Positions 1-9,568 of a DNA stretch of 64,000 bases are shown here, piece by piece (the stretch's first letter is position 1; every line of letters begins with the position of its first letter). A program made the position numbers and the translations under genes. Under the pieces are notes generated by a model. That model did no database searches and was not told where the DNA came from. It worked only from the letters and a program-made list of their open reading frames with translations. Source of the DNA: Arthrobacter luteolus NBRC 107841 (GTDB lineage Bacteria > Actinomycetota > Actinomycetes > Actinomycetales > Micrococcaceae); NCBI RefSeq assembly GCF_001552075.1, contig NZ_BCQM01000005.1, forward strand, positions 1 through 64,000, read 5' to 3'.

Positions 1-106
1 GGACATGGTGGCTCCTTTTCTGCCGGCAGTGCCGGGCGCCGTTGACCTGCTCTTTCGTTCCATCCTTGTCGGAATAGTTGAAAAAGTCAACGGTTTAGGA
101 GCGCAT

Positions 107-379
107 CTATCCCTGGCGCAGCGCCTCTGTTCGTTTGCCTTCCTCTTCTACGGAATCTGCTGCCTGCACCAGAACTGTGATCTCCGCAAGCGGCCCCCAC
201 ACCCCTTCCTCGGAGTTGGAAACCAGCGCCAACGTCACATCCGCACCGGGATAATAGCCCAGGAGGGCACTGACCCCCGCGTTGATGCCGTCTTTGTAAA
301 TCAGACCCGCCTGCCCCTCCGCATCCAGCCGGAAGACCAGCCCATAGCCGTAGTGGAGCTCCCCGGCATCGATCTGGAC
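107..379 (-). pseudogene. C-terminal remnant of a beta-lactamase-type serine hydrolase
   Basis: About 90 codons are open here with no credible start codon; an in-frame TAA at 380-382 closes the frame upstream and a TAG ends it at 107-109. The reading resembles the last part of class C beta-lactamase/penicillin-binding-protein-like hydrolases: a HYGYGLVF segment, then GINAGVSALLGYYPG, then LALVSNSEEG. The domain that would carry the SxxK and YxN motifs is absent, and the KTG/HxG-equivalent triad reads KDG. The WYL regulator gene stops only about 20 bp upstream of the break. I read it as a decayed fragment left by deletion. The family assignment rests on these short motifs. Confidence 0.55.
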
Positions 380-402
380 TTACCGGCCCACGCCCTCGAT
401 AG

Positions 403-1356
403 CTACTCCGACCGGTGGCGCTGCGCGATGTCAGACGCGAGCTCATAAAAGCGCCGGCGCGCCTCCGGCGGCGAAAGCACCTCAATATGGTCTCCGAACT
501 GCAGCAGTTGCCGCACCGATTCGGTATCGGGATAGCTGATCTCCACCGAGCACCACCCCCGGCTGGCCGGTCCGGTGTTTATGAGCCGTGATCCCAGGAT
601 CCGCGCCGCCAGATCAAGGCGGTCTGCCCGTAAACGCGCGTGAAGGACAACCGGACCGAGGGTCTCCGTCCGTTGCTTGAGGTCCGCCCAGACCGTGCGC
701 AGGTCTTGGCCCGTACGGGTCTTCGCGGCGTTGGGCAGCACCTCATAATTTTCGAGACGATCGAGATTGAAAAGCCTGGGTTCCTGCTCACAATCGGCCA
801 CCAGGTACCACCGGCCCGCTTTGGACGCCAGGCCATACGGGTCCACCACCATCCCGGCAGCCTGCCGGGTTCCGCTGTGCCGATACCGAACCCGGAGCCG
901 GTTCCCGACGCGCAGGTCGAGTGCCAGGGCAGCCACATCCGTGGCCTGCCCGGCGGCGGAAAGCCAGCTGGCGTTATCAACGATGACAAGGTCTGCCAGC
1001 CCCGGTTTCGAGGCGGCAACTGTGGCCTGACGCGCGGCGATCTTGTGAGTTGCCATTTCGTGGGCGGCTGCCAGACCAAGCTCTTCCCGCTGTGCCCTGT
1101 CCAGGCCAGCTAGGGACAGAGCTTCCATCTCGGGCGGTTCAAGGTGAGAGGCGTTCAACCGGCTGCCCGGGAGCAAAACGATGCCGCCCCGCCTGCCCCG
1201 CTCTGCGTAGACGGGAACCCCAGCGGCTGACAGTGCTTCCACGTCACGGAGAACCGTTCGCTGGGACACTTCCAGCCGTTCGGCCAGTTCGCGGGTGGTC
1301 ATCCGGTTCCGCGTTTGCAGGACCAGAAGCATGGCCAGTAGGCGGGAGGCTCTCAT
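403..1356 (-). CDS. YafY-type HTH/WYL-domain transcriptional regulator
   Basis: The protein has 317 residues. The first ~55 form a DeoR-like winged helix (TTRELAERLEVSQRTVLRDVEAL), and a WYL ligand-sensing domain follows from about residue 140, with the signature DPYGLASKAGRWYLVA. A WCX-type C-terminal region completes the usual single-WYL architecture, and the length is normal for the family. It is divergent from a VOC-family gene with a 95-bp gap that contains a perfect 13-bp inverted repeat. Such regulators often control the divergent neighbour and themselves, so control of the VOC gene is the simplest inference. The ATG at 1354-1356 starts right at the HTH. Confidence 0.9.
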   Translation of the reverse strand: MRASRLLAMLLVLQTRNRMTTRELAERLEVSQRTVLRDVEALSAAGVPVYAERGRRGGIVLLPGSRLNASHLEPPEMEALSLAGLDRAQREELGLAAAHEMATHKIAARQATVAASKPGLADLVIVDNASWLSAAGQATDVAALALDLRVGNRLRVRYRHSGTRQAAGMVVDPYGLASKAGRWYLVADCEQEPRLFNLDRLENYEVLPNAAKTRTGQDLRTVWADLKQRTETLGPVVLHARLRADRLDLAARILGSRLINTGPASRGWCSVEISYPDTESVRQLLQFGDHIEVLSPPEARRRFYELASDIAQRHRSE

Positions 1357-1381
1357 GATTCACCATCATGGCGTAAAACAT

Positions 1382-1394
1382 GACAGGTTCTGTC
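1382..1394. promoter_or_regulatory. Inverted repeat between WYL regulator and VOC gene
   Basis: GACAG-GTT-CTGTC is a perfect palindrome with a 3-bp centre, in the divergent intergenic region. It lies 26 bp upstream of the regulator start and 58 bp upstream of the VOC start. Position and symmetry fit an operator for the WYL regulator; binding is inferred. Confidence 0.45.
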
Positions 1395-1451
1395 GGGATT
1401 CACCGCTTGAGTCAGCCTGAAGTGTTTTCCCCCGTCGTTTGAGGAGACCCC

Positions 1452-1817
1452 ATGACTGCGCCCAACTTGTTCCTGATCTATGTCCGGGAGGCTGAAGCTG
1501 CCACGGCGTTCTATCGTTCGCTGTTCGACATTGAGCCTGTGTTCACCAGCCCCCGGTACGTCGCTTTCGAGGCTGCGCCGGGAGTGCTCTTCGCTTTGTG
1601 GACCGGACGCAGCGACCACGCGGAGCCCGCCATGCCGCGGACCTCCGAAATCGGCCTGATGATTCCAGGGGCCGCATCTGCGGTAGACGAGGTCTTTGCG
1701 GAGTGGGAAGCCAAGGGGGTCACGGTGCTGGAGCGACCCCACAATGATGTCTTCGGCCGCACTTTCGTGGTCGCCGATCCGGATGGGAACCTCATCCGGG
1801 TCTCACCCATGGACTGA
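1452..1817 (+). CDS. VOC (glyoxalase/bleomycin-resistance) family protein
   Basis: This 121-residue protein has two beta-alpha-beta-beta-beta modules typical of the vicinal oxygen chelate fold. The N-terminal half begins LFLIYVREAEAATAFYRSLF and the C-terminal half ends DVFGRTFVVADPDGNLIRV, the usual last strand with the DPDGN turn. The substrate cannot be told from sequence. The gene is preceded by GAGGAG about 5 bp before the ATG. Divergence from a WYL regulator suggests inducible expression. Confidence 0.85.
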   Translation: MTAPNLFLIYVREAEAATAFYRSLFDIEPVFTSPRYVAFEAAPGVLFALWTGRSDHAEPAMPRTSEIGLMIPGAASAVDEVFAEWEAKGVTVLERPHNDVFGRTFVVADPDGNLIRVSPMD

Positions 1818-1865
1818 TGTTCAGGAGCGAACTGACGCGGCGGGATCAGCGCGGCCTTTGGGCAC

Positions 1866-2411
1866 CTATCCCGGCGTTAACACCCGGAACCGCAGGTGGA
1901 TCCCACCGGCAAAGGCCTCGGTCTCCAACCGTTCCAGCTTTACCGGGTGCTCCAGTCCGCTGAACAGGGAGATGCCCTGGCCCAGCAGGATCGGCACTAC
2001 ATGCAGCTGGATTTCATCCACGAGCCCCAGCTCGAGGCACTGCCGGGAAATGCTGCCGCCGAGGAGGGCTACGGACTTGTCTCCTGCCGCGGCCTGCGCC
2101 AGGTCGACGGCCTGCCGGATGTCATCAACGAACGTGTACGTTGTGCCGTCCTTGTCGACCGGGCCGCGGAGCGAATGCGTCATCAGGAACACCGGAACCT
2201 TCAGCATGCCGCCGTAGGGTTCCTCCCCCTCTTCGATGGTCTGGGTTTTGTTGGCGCCGCCCACCACCGCGCCAATTTCCTGGACAACGCGGTTCACCAG
2301 CGCCGTATCCGCCTCCACCGACTCGACGTCGAACATCCAGTCGACGCCGCCCTCGCGGTCCGCCATAAAACCGTCCACGGTCACCGTTGCGTGAATCAGG
2401 ACTTTTCCCAT
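1866..2411 (-). CDS. RibD C-terminal/dihydrofolate-reductase-like protein
   Basis: The 181 residues match the stand-alone RibD_C/DHFR-like family: an N-terminal strand reading VLIHATVTVDGFMAD, a central VGGANKT loop, and a C-terminal DEIQLHVVPILLGQGISLF segment that is characteristic of the group. Members bind NADPH, but most actinobacterial paralogues have no proven substrate. No riboflavin or folate genes are nearby, so a biosynthetic role is not supported. It is convergent with the VOC gene and appears to be transcribed alone. Confidence 0.85.
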   Translation of the reverse strand: MGKVLIHATVTVDGFMADREGGVDWMFDVESVEADTALVNRVVQEIGAVVGGANKTQTIEEGEEPYGGMLKVPVFLMTHSLRGPVDKDGTTYTFVDDIRQAVDLAQAAAGDKSVALLGGSISRQCLELGLVDEIQLHVVPILLGQGISLFSGLEHPVKLERLETEAFAGGIHLRFRVLTPG

Positions 2412-2531
2412 GTTTCCGCCCGCCTGCTCGCTGTTGGTCCCGGCGTTGGCCCGGTGAAGTTCCAGGCGGTCCGCGGGGTTCAGGCTATTTCTAGCGTGCG
2501 GGCGGCAGCCGCACCAGAGGTCGAATCCCGG

Positions 2532-4055
2532 TCAGCCGCCCAACTCTCCGGAAAGCCGGTCCTGCAGGGAGAGCGAGGAGTCGTTCAGCCCCGTGATCCG
2601 CACCGTCTTACCCCGGCTGCGGTACTTCTCGGTGATCGCGTCCAGCGCGGCAACCGTAGACGCGTCCCAGACATGCGAAGCGCTCATGTCGATGACTATC
2701 TCCTCCGGATCCAGGGCGTACTCGAACTGGGTATACAGGTCATTGGAGGAGGCGAAGAACAACTCGCCCTGCACCGCGTAGGTGACCGTTCCGCCGTCGT
2801 CCGCCAGGGTCCGCTGAACCGTGACGAAGTGCGCGACCCGCCGGGCGAACAGCACCATGGCCGCCAGCACACCGGCCCCGACGCCGATCGCGAGGTTGTG
2901 CGTTATGACGGTGGCCAGCACGGTGATCAGCATGACCGCTGTTTCCGACTTGGGCATGCGCCGCAGGGTGGAGGGGCGGACGCTGTGCCAGTCGAACGCG
3001 GCCCAGGCCACGAAAATCATGACCGCGACCAGCGCGGCCATGGGAATCAACGCCACGATGTCGCCCAGCACCACCACCAGGATCAGCAGGAAAACTCCGG
3101 CCAGGAACGTGGAAATCCGGGTCCGGGCGCCGGAGGCCTTCACGTTCATCATGGTCTGCCCGACGACGGCACAGCCGCCCATCCCACCGAAGAACCCCGT
3201 GACAATATTGGCGATGCCCTGCCCGGCGGCCTCGCGGGGCTTGGAGGACCGGGTGTCGGTGATGTCGTCAACCAGCTTGGCGGTCAGCAGCGATTCGAGC
3301 AGGCCCACGAACGCCATGGCCACGGCGAAGGGGGCAATGATCTGCAGGGTTTCCAGGGTCAGCGGAACATCGGGGAAGAGCAGGGCGGGCAGGCTGTCGG
3401 GCAGCTCGCCCTTGTCCCCCACGGTCGGAACGTTCCAGCCGGCAGCAGCGGCGGCAACCGTCAGCAGGACGATCGCGACCAGCGGCGCGGGCACCGCCGT
3501 CGTCAGCCGGGGCAGGCCGAAAACGATCAGCAGCCCGACGGCGACAATCGGGTAAACCAGCCACGGCACGCCGATGAGCTCGGGCAGCTGGGAGGAAAAC
3601 ACCAGGATGGCCAGGGCGTTCACGAACCCCACCATCACCGACCGCGGAATAAAGCGCATCAGCTTGGCGACGCCTGCGAGCGCGAGCAGGATCTGGATAA
3701 CCCCGGCCAGGATCACGGTGGGCACCAGATACTCGACGCCGTGGTTCGCCACGACCGGGGCAATGACCAGGGCGACGGCGCCGGTGGCAGCGGAGATCAT
3801 CGCCGGCCGGCCGCCCACAAAAGCAATGGTCACGGCCATGGTGAAGGAGGCGAACAGGCCCATCCGCGGGTCGACGCCGGCGATGACCGAGAAGGCAATG
3901 GCCTCCGGGATCAGGGCCAGGGCCACCACCAGGCCGGCCAGCACCTCGGTCTTCAGCAGCCGCGGCGAGCGCAGCGTGGAGAGCACGGTCTGCCTTGCGG
4001 CGGGGGCAGCGTTCGGGGCAGGCGTTGGAGCGGGGAGCGGGACAGGACGGGACAA
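2532..4055 (-). CDS. SulP/SLC26-family anion transporter with STAS domain
   Basis: The 507-residue membrane protein opens with the SulP signature around residues 40-60 (GLVVALALIPEAIAFSVIAG) and has about 10-12 hydrophobic segments. It ends in a cytoplasmic STAS domain containing IVIDMSASHVWDASTVAALD. Family members move sulfate, bicarbonate or other anions across the inner membrane; the substrate is unclear, and no sulfate-assimilation or carbonic-anhydrase gene adjoins. The start chosen is TTG at 4053-4055. It lies downstream of kup in the same direction with a 117-bp gap, so it may have its own promoter. Confidence 0.9.
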   Translation of the reverse strand: MSRPVPLPAPTPAPNAAPAARQTVLSTLRSPRLLKTEVLAGLVVALALIPEAIAFSVIAGVDPRMGLFASFTMAVTIAFVGGRPAMISAATGAVALVIAPVVANHGVEYLVPTVILAGVIQILLALAGVAKLMRFIPRSVMVGFVNALAILVFSSQLPELIGVPWLVYPIVAVGLLIVFGLPRLTTAVPAPLVAIVLLTVAAAAAGWNVPTVGDKGELPDSLPALLFPDVPLTLETLQIIAPFAVAMAFVGLLESLLTAKLVDDITDTRSSKPREAAGQGIANIVTGFFGGMGGCAVVGQTMMNVKASGARTRISTFLAGVFLLILVVVLGDIVALIPMAALVAVMIFVAWAAFDWHSVRPSTLRRMPKSETAVMLITVLATVITHNLAIGVGAGVLAAMVLFARRVAHFVTVQRTLADDGGTVTYAVQGELFFASSNDLYTQFEYALDPEEIVIDMSASHVWDASTVAALDAITEKYRSRGKTVRITGLNDSSLSLQDRLSGELGG

Positions 4056-4172
4056 GGCGGTTCCATTCGGGTGTGCGGGATATTCGGCGGCCGGGACGGA
4101 GTGCCGGGGCCGTGCGTCGAATCCGGTTCCAGAATACCGCCGCCGGTCCGGGTGCCTGACCTGGGGTCCGCG

Positions 4173-6041
4173 CTACCGGAGTAGGACTTCCCGTCCGATG
4201 ATCATTGTCTGGCCGGGTGGCAGCTGGGTATGCGCTGCCCAGGGCAGCGAGGTGCGCTGCAGGATGATGAAAAGCCGTTGCTGCCATTGCGGCAGCGCCG
4301 ATGCGCGGTTTGCCACCGCGGTTTCCGCTGAGACCACGAACGTGGCGGACTCCGTGTGCGCAGTCTCGAAATCCGCCTCGGGGAGGCGGGCAGCTGCCAG
4401 CAGGGCATCGAAGATCCGCAAGGGCTCCCGATAGCCGAATTCCACGTCCACCGCTGTTACCCCGACGGTGACTTCGTGTGCGGTGATGGTGCGTCCATAC
4501 GGTGTGGTGGTGGTGCGGGTCGACATCAGGATCACGTGCCGCGAGAGGACGGTGTAGCGGTCGAGGATGGTCGTGAGGGAGCTCGGCGCCGAACCGGGAT
4601 GCGCCGTGAGGTACACGGTTGTTCCCGGGACCCGGGGGGCAGCGGAGAGCCGGTCCACAATGCCGGCTACCGCAGGCTCCGTCTCCCGCCGGGAGTCGGC
4701 GATTCTCCGGGCACCCTGCCACCAGGTGATCATCAGCAGCACCAGGGCAGACCCCACCCCAAGCGGTATCCAGCCTCCACTGGAGACCTTCGCAAGGTTG
4801 GCAAGGAAGAACCCGGACATCACAAGAAGCATGGCTGCCACAGTCAGCCCGGACAAACGCCGGAGCTGCCCGCGCAGCAGCAGGAGCAGTAAAAGAAGGG
4901 TAATGGTCATACTGATGGTCAGGGTGACCGCAATTCCGTAGGCAGATGCAAGTGCCGCAGAGCTCTGGAAAATCACGACGAGCGCAATCACCGCCAGCGC
5001 CAGCAGCAGGTTGACCCCGGGAAGGTAAATCTGGCCGCGTTCCAAGGCCGAGGTATGGATCACCCGGAACCGCGGCAGCAGATCGAGCCGGGCAGCCTGC
5101 TGAACCACGCTGTACGCCCCTGCGATCACAGCCTGTGAAGCAATGACCGTTGCCGCTGTGGCGAGAATGACCATCGGCGCAGCGGCCCATCCGGGTACGG
5201 ATGCGTAGAAGGTGTTGGCCGCGGCGGAGGGATCCCGCAGTACCGCCGATGCCTGACCGAGGTAGGTGATCACCAGGCTCGGGGAGACGACGGCGAGCCA
5301 CGCCATGGTGATGGAGCGCCGCCCGAAGTGGCCCATGTCGGCGAACAACGCTTCGGCACCCGTGACCGCGAGCACGACCCCGCCGAGGGCGAGGAATGCC
5401 GCCCACGGGTAGGCCGCCACCAGCAGGAGAATCCAGTGCGGAGAAAGTGCGGCTAATGCGTCCGGTGTCTGGACCAGGGACATCAGCCCGAAGACGGCGG
5501 CGGCGATGAACCAGAGCAGCATCACGGGACCAAAGACACCACCGATCCGGGCCGTACCGAGGCGCTGCACGAGGAAGAGGACGGCTAACACGGCAACGGT
5601 GATCGGGACCACCAGGGAAGCGAGTCCCGGCGTTACCGTCTCCAGCCCCTCGACCGCCGACAAAACCGAGATCGCCGGAGTGATCATGCTGTCGCCGAGG
5701 AACATTGCTGCCCCGATGATCGCCAGGACCGTGGCTGCTGCGCCTAGACGAGGGGCGGGCCGCGACCGCCGCAGGAGAGCGAGCAGCGACAGCAATCCAC
5801 CTTCTCCCTCGTTATCAAACCGGAGGAGGATGCCCACGTACAGCACCGTGACCACGAGCGTGATCGACCAGATCACCATCGATGTCACACCGAAGATGAT
5901 GACCCGGTCCGTACCTCCGCCGGCGAGTCCCAGCGTCGTGCCGAGGGCGTACAGCGGGCTCGTGCCAATGTCACCAAAAACGACGCCGAGCGCGGCGAGG
6001 GAGGCCAGGGGTGCCGCAGATTTCGTTGCCCTTGCCACCAT
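4173..6041 (-). CDS. kup: Kup-family potassium uptake protein
   Basis: This is a KUP/HAK/KT potassium-proton symporter of the cytoplasmic membrane. The family motif [14 protein letters not shown] sits about 20 residues after the proposed start, and ~12 membrane segments are followed by a soluble C-terminal domain. The frame is open up to 6203, but the ATG at 6039-6041, preceded by GAGGAG, yields 622 residues, the length of the E. coli protein, and removes a charged extension that would overlap acdS. It is divergent from acdS with a 151-bp gap. No KdpFABC or Trk genes are present, but a KimA-type importer is encoded at 38.6 kb. Confidence 0.92.
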   Translation of the reverse strand: MVARATKSAAPLASLAALGVVFGDIGTSPLYALGTTLGLAGGGTDRVIIFGVTSMVIWSITLVVTVLYVGILLRFDNEGEGGLLSLLALLRRSRPAPRLGAAATVLAIIGAAMFLGDSMITPAISVLSAVEGLETVTPGLASLVVPITVAVLAVLFLVQRLGTARIGGVFGPVMLLWFIAAAVFGLMSLVQTPDALAALSPHWILLLVAAYPWAAFLALGGVVLAVTGAEALFADMGHFGRRSITMAWLAVVSPSLVITYLGQASAVLRDPSAAANTFYASVPGWAAAPMVILATAATVIASQAVIAGAYSVVQQAARLDLLPRFRVIHTSALERGQIYLPGVNLLLALAVIALVVIFQSSAALASAYGIAVTLTISMTITLLLLLLLLRGQLRRLSGLTVAAMLLVMSGFFLANLAKVSSGGWIPLGVGSALVLLMITWWQGARRIADSRRETEPAVAGIVDRLSAAPRVPGTTVYLTAHPGSAPSSLTTILDRYTVLSRHVILMSTRTTTTPYGRTITAHEVTVGVTAVDVEFGYREPLRIFDALLAAARLPEADFETAHTESATFVVSAETAVANRASALPQWQQRLFIILQRTSLPWAAHTQLPPGQTMIIGREVLLR

Positions 6042-6192
6042 CGGCTCCTCGGCATTGTCCTTCGCTCCCTGCTCGATTCGCTTGACCGTAGCACCGGTGC
6101 TGGGCGCCGAGGAACGTAGCCGGCCAAGGGGCGGCTTACCGTCCTCAAGTCGGTCAGCGCCGTGCCCTTCCCCGTGGGGCATACTCGTCCCC

Positions 6193-7206
6193 ATGGCCAT
6201 CACAGACTTTGAGCGCTATCCGCTGACCTTCGGGCCGAGCCCGGTTCACCCGCTCCCCCGCCTGAGCCAGCATCTGGGCGGCGGCGTCGAGATCTGGGCG
6301 AAGCGGGAGGACGTCAACAGCGGCCTGGCCTTCGGCGGCAACAAGACCCGCAAGCTGGAGTACCTGGTGCCGGACGCGCTGGCGCAGGGTGCGGACACGC
6401 TGGTCTCCATCGGCGGCTACCAGTCCAACCACACCCGGCAGGTGGCCGCCGTTGCGGCGAAGCTGGGCCTGAAAGCGCGGCTGGTGCAGGAGAACTGGGT
6501 GGACTGGCCGGACCCGCTCTCGGACCGCGTGGGCAACATCCAGCTCTCCCGGCTCATGGGAGCCGACGTCCGGCTGGACAGCGCGGGCTTCGACATCGGC
6601 ATCCGCAGCAGCTGGGAGGCCGCGATCGACGAGGTTAAGGCCGACGGCGGCACCCCCTACGCGATTCCGGCCGGCGCCTCGGACCACCCGCTGGGCGGCC
6701 TGGGGTTCGCCAACTGGGCGTACGAAGTGGAGCAGCAGGAGCGTGAGCTCGGCATCTTCTTCGACACCATCATTGTCTGCACCGTCACCGGCTCCACCCA
6801 CGCCGGCATGATCGCCGGTTTCGCAGGCCAGGAGCGGCCGCGCCGGGTGATCGGCATCGATGCCTCCGCCACTTTGCAGAAGACCCGCAGCCAGGTGGAG
6901 CGCATCGCGCGGAACACGGCGGAGCTGATCGGCCTGGGCCGGGACCTGCGCGAGGATGAGATCACCGTCTTGGAGGGCTGGGCCGGGGATCTCTACGGCA
7001 TTCCGGTCGAGTCCACGCTGGAAGCGATCCGGCTCGGAGCATCGCTCGAGGCCATGATCACCGACCCGGTTTATGAGGGGAAGTCCCTGGCCGGCCTGAT
7101 CGACCTGGTGACCAGCGGCGGCATCCCGGCCGGCAGCAGGGTGCTGTATGCGCATCTCGGCGGACAGCTGGCACTCAACGCGTACAGCGGACTGTTCCGC
7201 TCGTAA
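6193..7206 (+). CDS. acdS: 1-Aminocyclopropane-1-carboxylate (ACC) deaminase
   Basis: A fold-II PLP enzyme of 337 residues that converts ACC, the ethylene precursor of plants, to 2-oxobutyrate and ammonia. The PLP lysine is K51 (GNKTRK), with S78 in GGYQSN. The residues that separate ACC deaminase from D-cysteine desulfhydrase are present at canonical numbering: Y294-E295 (DPVYEGKS) and L322 (AHLGG). Length and N-terminus match characterised pseudomonad enzymes. A DapA-like gene follows 41 bp downstream and is probably co-transcribed. No AcdR/Lrp-type regulator adjoins, unlike many proteobacterial acdS loci. Confidence 0.95.
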   Translation: MAITDFERYPLTFGPSPVHPLPRLSQHLGGGVEIWAKREDVNSGLAFGGNKTRKLEYLVPDALAQGADTLVSIGGYQSNHTRQVAAVAAKLGLKARLVQENWVDWPDPLSDRVGNIQLSRLMGADVRLDSAGFDIGIRSSWEAAIDEVKADGGTPYAIPAGASDHPLGGLGFANWAYEVEQQERELGIFFDTIIVCTVTGSTHAGMIAGFAGQERPRRVIGIDASATLQKTRSQVERIARNTAELIGLGRDLREDEITVLEGWAGDLYGIPVESTLEAIRLGASLEAMITDPVYEGKSLAGLIDLVTSGGIPAGSRVLYAHLGGQLALNAYSGLFRS

Positions 7207-7247
7207 TACTTGCCGGGCCCGCCGGGGTGCGGGGTTAAAGTCAGCTC

Positions 7248-8147
7248 ATGTTCACCGGCCTCAGCGCATTTCCCTTGACCCCGCTTAAAGACGATGCCGT
7301 TGATGAGGTCTCCTTCACTGGCCTCATCAAGCGGCTCACAGCTGCCGGCGTCGACTCCATTACCGCCCTCGGGTCCACCGGATCCTACGCGTACCTCACT
7401 GCCGGCGAACGTGCCCGGGTGGCCCGGCTGGCGGTGGAACACGCGGGTGGAACACCTGTGTTCGTGGGCGTCGGAGCCCTGCGGACCTCCTACGTCCTGG
7501 CCAATGTGCGGTCCGCGGAGGCGGCGGGCGCAGCAGGAATCCTGCTGGCGCCCATGAGCTACCAGCCCCTGACCGACGACGACGTGTTCGGCCTTTTCCA
7601 GACCATCACGGCCGGCACGGAGTTGCCGGTGATCGTCTATGACAACCCCGCCACCACGCATTTCAGCTTCAGCACCGGACTGTACGCACGGATCGCGGAG
7701 CTGCCCGGGATCGCGTCCGTCAAGATCCCCGGCGTTCCGGCCGACCCGGCACAGGCGCGCGAACGGGTTGAGGGGATCCGGGCGGTCCTGCCGGAGCACG
7801 TCACCATCGGCGTCTCGGGGGATGCGACGGCGGCAGACGGCCTGGCCGCGGGCTGCGACACCTGGTACTCGGTCATTGCCGGCATCCTCCCGGCGCCCGC
7901 CCTGCGGATTCTGCATGCCGCCCAGGCCGGCCGGCTGGCCGGCGCCGCAGCTGAATCCGCGCGGCTGGCTCCGCTCTGGCAGCTCTTCGCCGAGTTCGGC
8001 AGCCTCCGCGTCACTGCCGCTATCGCCGAGCAGTTGGGCCTGGTGCCCGAGGGCTGCCTGCCGCTGCCGATCCGCGGGCTGGACGGCGCGCAGCGCCGGC
8101 GGGTTGCCGCGGTGGTCAGTGAGATTGGGCCCGCCGCTGCCGGTTGA
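7248..8147 (+). CDS. DapA/N-acetylneuraminate-lyase family aldolase
   Basis: A class I aldolase of 299 residues with a TIM-barrel layout. The Schiff-base lysine is K159 in ASVKIPG and the catalytic tyrosine is Y131 in YDNPATT. The pyruvate-binding GTTGE-type loop is altered to GSTGSYAYLT at residues 42-51; the missing glutamate argues against housekeeping dihydrodipicolinate synthase. It follows acdS by 41 bp on the same strand. The family condenses or cleaves 2-oxo acids, and acdS makes 2-oxobutyrate, so a shared pathway is plausible but unproven. Its 3' end nearly abuts the convergent decarboxylase gene. Confidence 0.85.
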   Translation: MFTGLSAFPLTPLKDDAVDEVSFTGLIKRLTAAGVDSITALGSTGSYAYLTAGERARVARLAVEHAGGTPVFVGVGALRTSYVLANVRSAEAAGAAGILLAPMSYQPLTDDDVFGLFQTITAGTELPVIVYDNPATTHFSFSTGLYARIAELPGIASVKIPGVPADPAQARERVEGIRAVLPEHVTIGVSGDATAADGLAAGCDTWYSVIAGILPAPALRILHAAQAGRLAGAAAESARLAPLWQLFAEFGSLRVTAAIAEQLGLVPEGCLPLPIRGLDGAQRRRVAAVVSEIGPAAAG

Positions 8148-8150
8148 GGT

Positions 8151-9500
8151 TCAGCCCACCCGCTGCGAACCAGCCCGGGACCAGGGAACCCGGTCCGCGC
8201 CGTGCAGCCCGCTGCCGCTGGCCGCCAGTAGGCCGTCCATGGACTGCTGCTCACGCAGCAGCGTGAAACTGACGGTGCCGCTGCCATCGACAGCTGCCCC
8301 GTAGACCGGCGGCTGCTGGATCGAGTTGTAGGTGAACGGGGTGCTGGCGTAGTAGGCGCCGGTGTCGAGCAGGGCCACCAGATCCCCCGGTTCCAGCAGG
8401 GGCAGGTCCCGGTTACGGGCAACGACGTCACCGGCGAAGCAGCAGGGACCGGCCACATCCTGGCCAACCTCCGCGCCGGTTTTCCGGCTGCCGTCCGCGG
8501 TGTGGGCGGAGACCCGGAGCGGCCAGGCTTCCGGCATAAACACCGTGCGTGTGGCAACCTGCGCACCGGCATGGGTGATGGCGATGTGCTGGCCGCCGGA
8601 TACCTTGGTGTACTCCACGAAGGCCGCAGTGAACCCCGCCTTGGCCAGGATGCTGCGGCCGAACTCGGTCACCACGGAGTAGCCGCCGCTGAAGAGGGCG
8701 GGAGCGCTTTCCTGAAGCTGGGCAACGTACGCATCGAAGGCAGCCACCGGCTCATCGGACTCAAAGTCGACCGGCAGGCCGCCGCCAATGTCGATCGTCC
8801 TGATCTGCTGGAAACCGGCCCGCCGGTTTACTTCCTCCGCCAGGTCCACCACCTTGGCAATGCCCGCACCGATGAGCGGCAGGGGGCAGCCCTGCGATCC
8901 CACGTGGGTATGGATCCGGTTCATCGCGGGGTCCGCCGCATACGCAGCCAGGATCTGCTCCCGCAGCCCCGGGTCCTGGAGCGGCACACCGAACTTGGAG
9001 GACGCGCCGGCCGTACTCATCGCGGCAATGCCGCCCAGGCCGATCTGCGGATTAATCCGCAGGCCCAGGGAAGATCCGCTGGGGTTCTGCGCCCGGAGCG
9101 CCTTGATCCGCTCCAGTTCCTGGAAGTTGTCAATGTTCAGGGCGATGCCGGCGGCGAGCGCCTGGCGCAGTTCCCTGGCGGTCTTAGCGGGGGAATCGAA
9201 AACGATTTCCTGCGGGGAGAACCCGGCGGCCAGCGCCTGGGCCAATTCCCCCTCACTGGCCACCTCACAGCCCATGCCGAGGTCACGCAGCCCGGCCAGG
9301 ACCGGAACAATGGAGTTCGCTTTCGCGGCAAACGCGTGCAGCACCGGAACCCCGCCGGGGAAGGCGCTCATCAGGGCAGCGACGTTCTCAGCGGCCAGGT
9401 CAAGGTCCAGGAACGCAGCCAGCGGAATTTCCTCCGGCTCAAGCAGCCCCCCGGCCACCGCTGCCTGCAGGATTTTTTCCCGCCGTGCAGGCCCACTCAT
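8151..9500 (-). CDS. Fold-III PLP decarboxylase (LysA/ornithine-decarboxylase-like)
   Basis: An alanine-racemase-fold PLP decarboxylase of about 449 residues. The PLP lysine is K60 in FAAKANS, the phosphate-binding glycines are in TIDIGGGLP, HVGSQG lies mid-barrel, and the C-terminal domain carries GPCCFAGDVV (where DAP decarboxylases read GxxCESxD) and LLDTGAYY. The altered specificity region and the location downstream of a D-aminoacylase argue against lysine biosynthesis. Fold-III decarboxylases act on the D centre of meso-DAP, and a D-lysine/D-ornithine decarboxylase is known in Salmonella, so a D-amino-acid substrate is my inference. An upstream GTG (9561-9563) just after the D-aminoacylase stop is an alternative start. 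Confidence 0.82.
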   Translation of the reverse strand: MSGPARREKILQAAVAGGLLEPEEIPLAAFLDLDLAAENVAALMSAFPGGVPVLHAFAAKANSIVPVLAGLRDLGMGCEVASEGELAQALAAGFSPQEIVFDSPAKTARELRQALAAGIALNIDNFQELERIKALRAQNPSGSSLGLRINPQIGLGGIAAMSTAGASSKFGVPLQDPGLREQILAAYAADPAMNRIHTHVGSQGCPLPLIGAGIAKVVDLAEEVNRRAGFQQIRTIDIGGGLPVDFESDEPVAAFDAYVAQLQESAPALFSGGYSVVTEFGRSILAKAGFTAAFVEYTKVSGGQHIAITHAGAQVATRTVFMPEAWPLRVSAHTADGSRKTGAEVGQDVAGPCCFAGDVVARNRDLPLLEPGDLVALLDTGAYYASTPFTYNSIQQPPVYGAAVDGSGTVSFTLLREQQSMDGLLAASGSGLHGADRVPWSRAGSQRVG

Positions 9501-9568
9501 TGTTTCCAAAATCCCGATCCCAACTCTCGTTTCGTGTACTGTTCCAGGCCCGTGCACTGTCACGGCCC

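Noticed and set aside
2455-2530. Possible tRNA-like T arm (AGGTCGAATCC)
   Set aside because: The T loop lacks one base of GTTCGAATC and no acceptor or anticodon stem can be paired around it.
1896-4184. A 762-codon open frame on the plus strand
   Set aside because: It mirrors the RibD-like and SulP genes; its translation is rich in His, Gln and Gly with no domain, as expected for antisense of high-GC genes.
3268-5406. A 712-codon open frame on the minus strand
   Set aside because: It overlaps SulP and Kup in another frame and shows Arg/Pro/His-rich composition without motifs.
8151-9500. Diaminopimelate decarboxylase (lysA)
   Set aside because: The CESxD motif is missing and the operon context is D-aminoacylase, not lysine biosynthesis.
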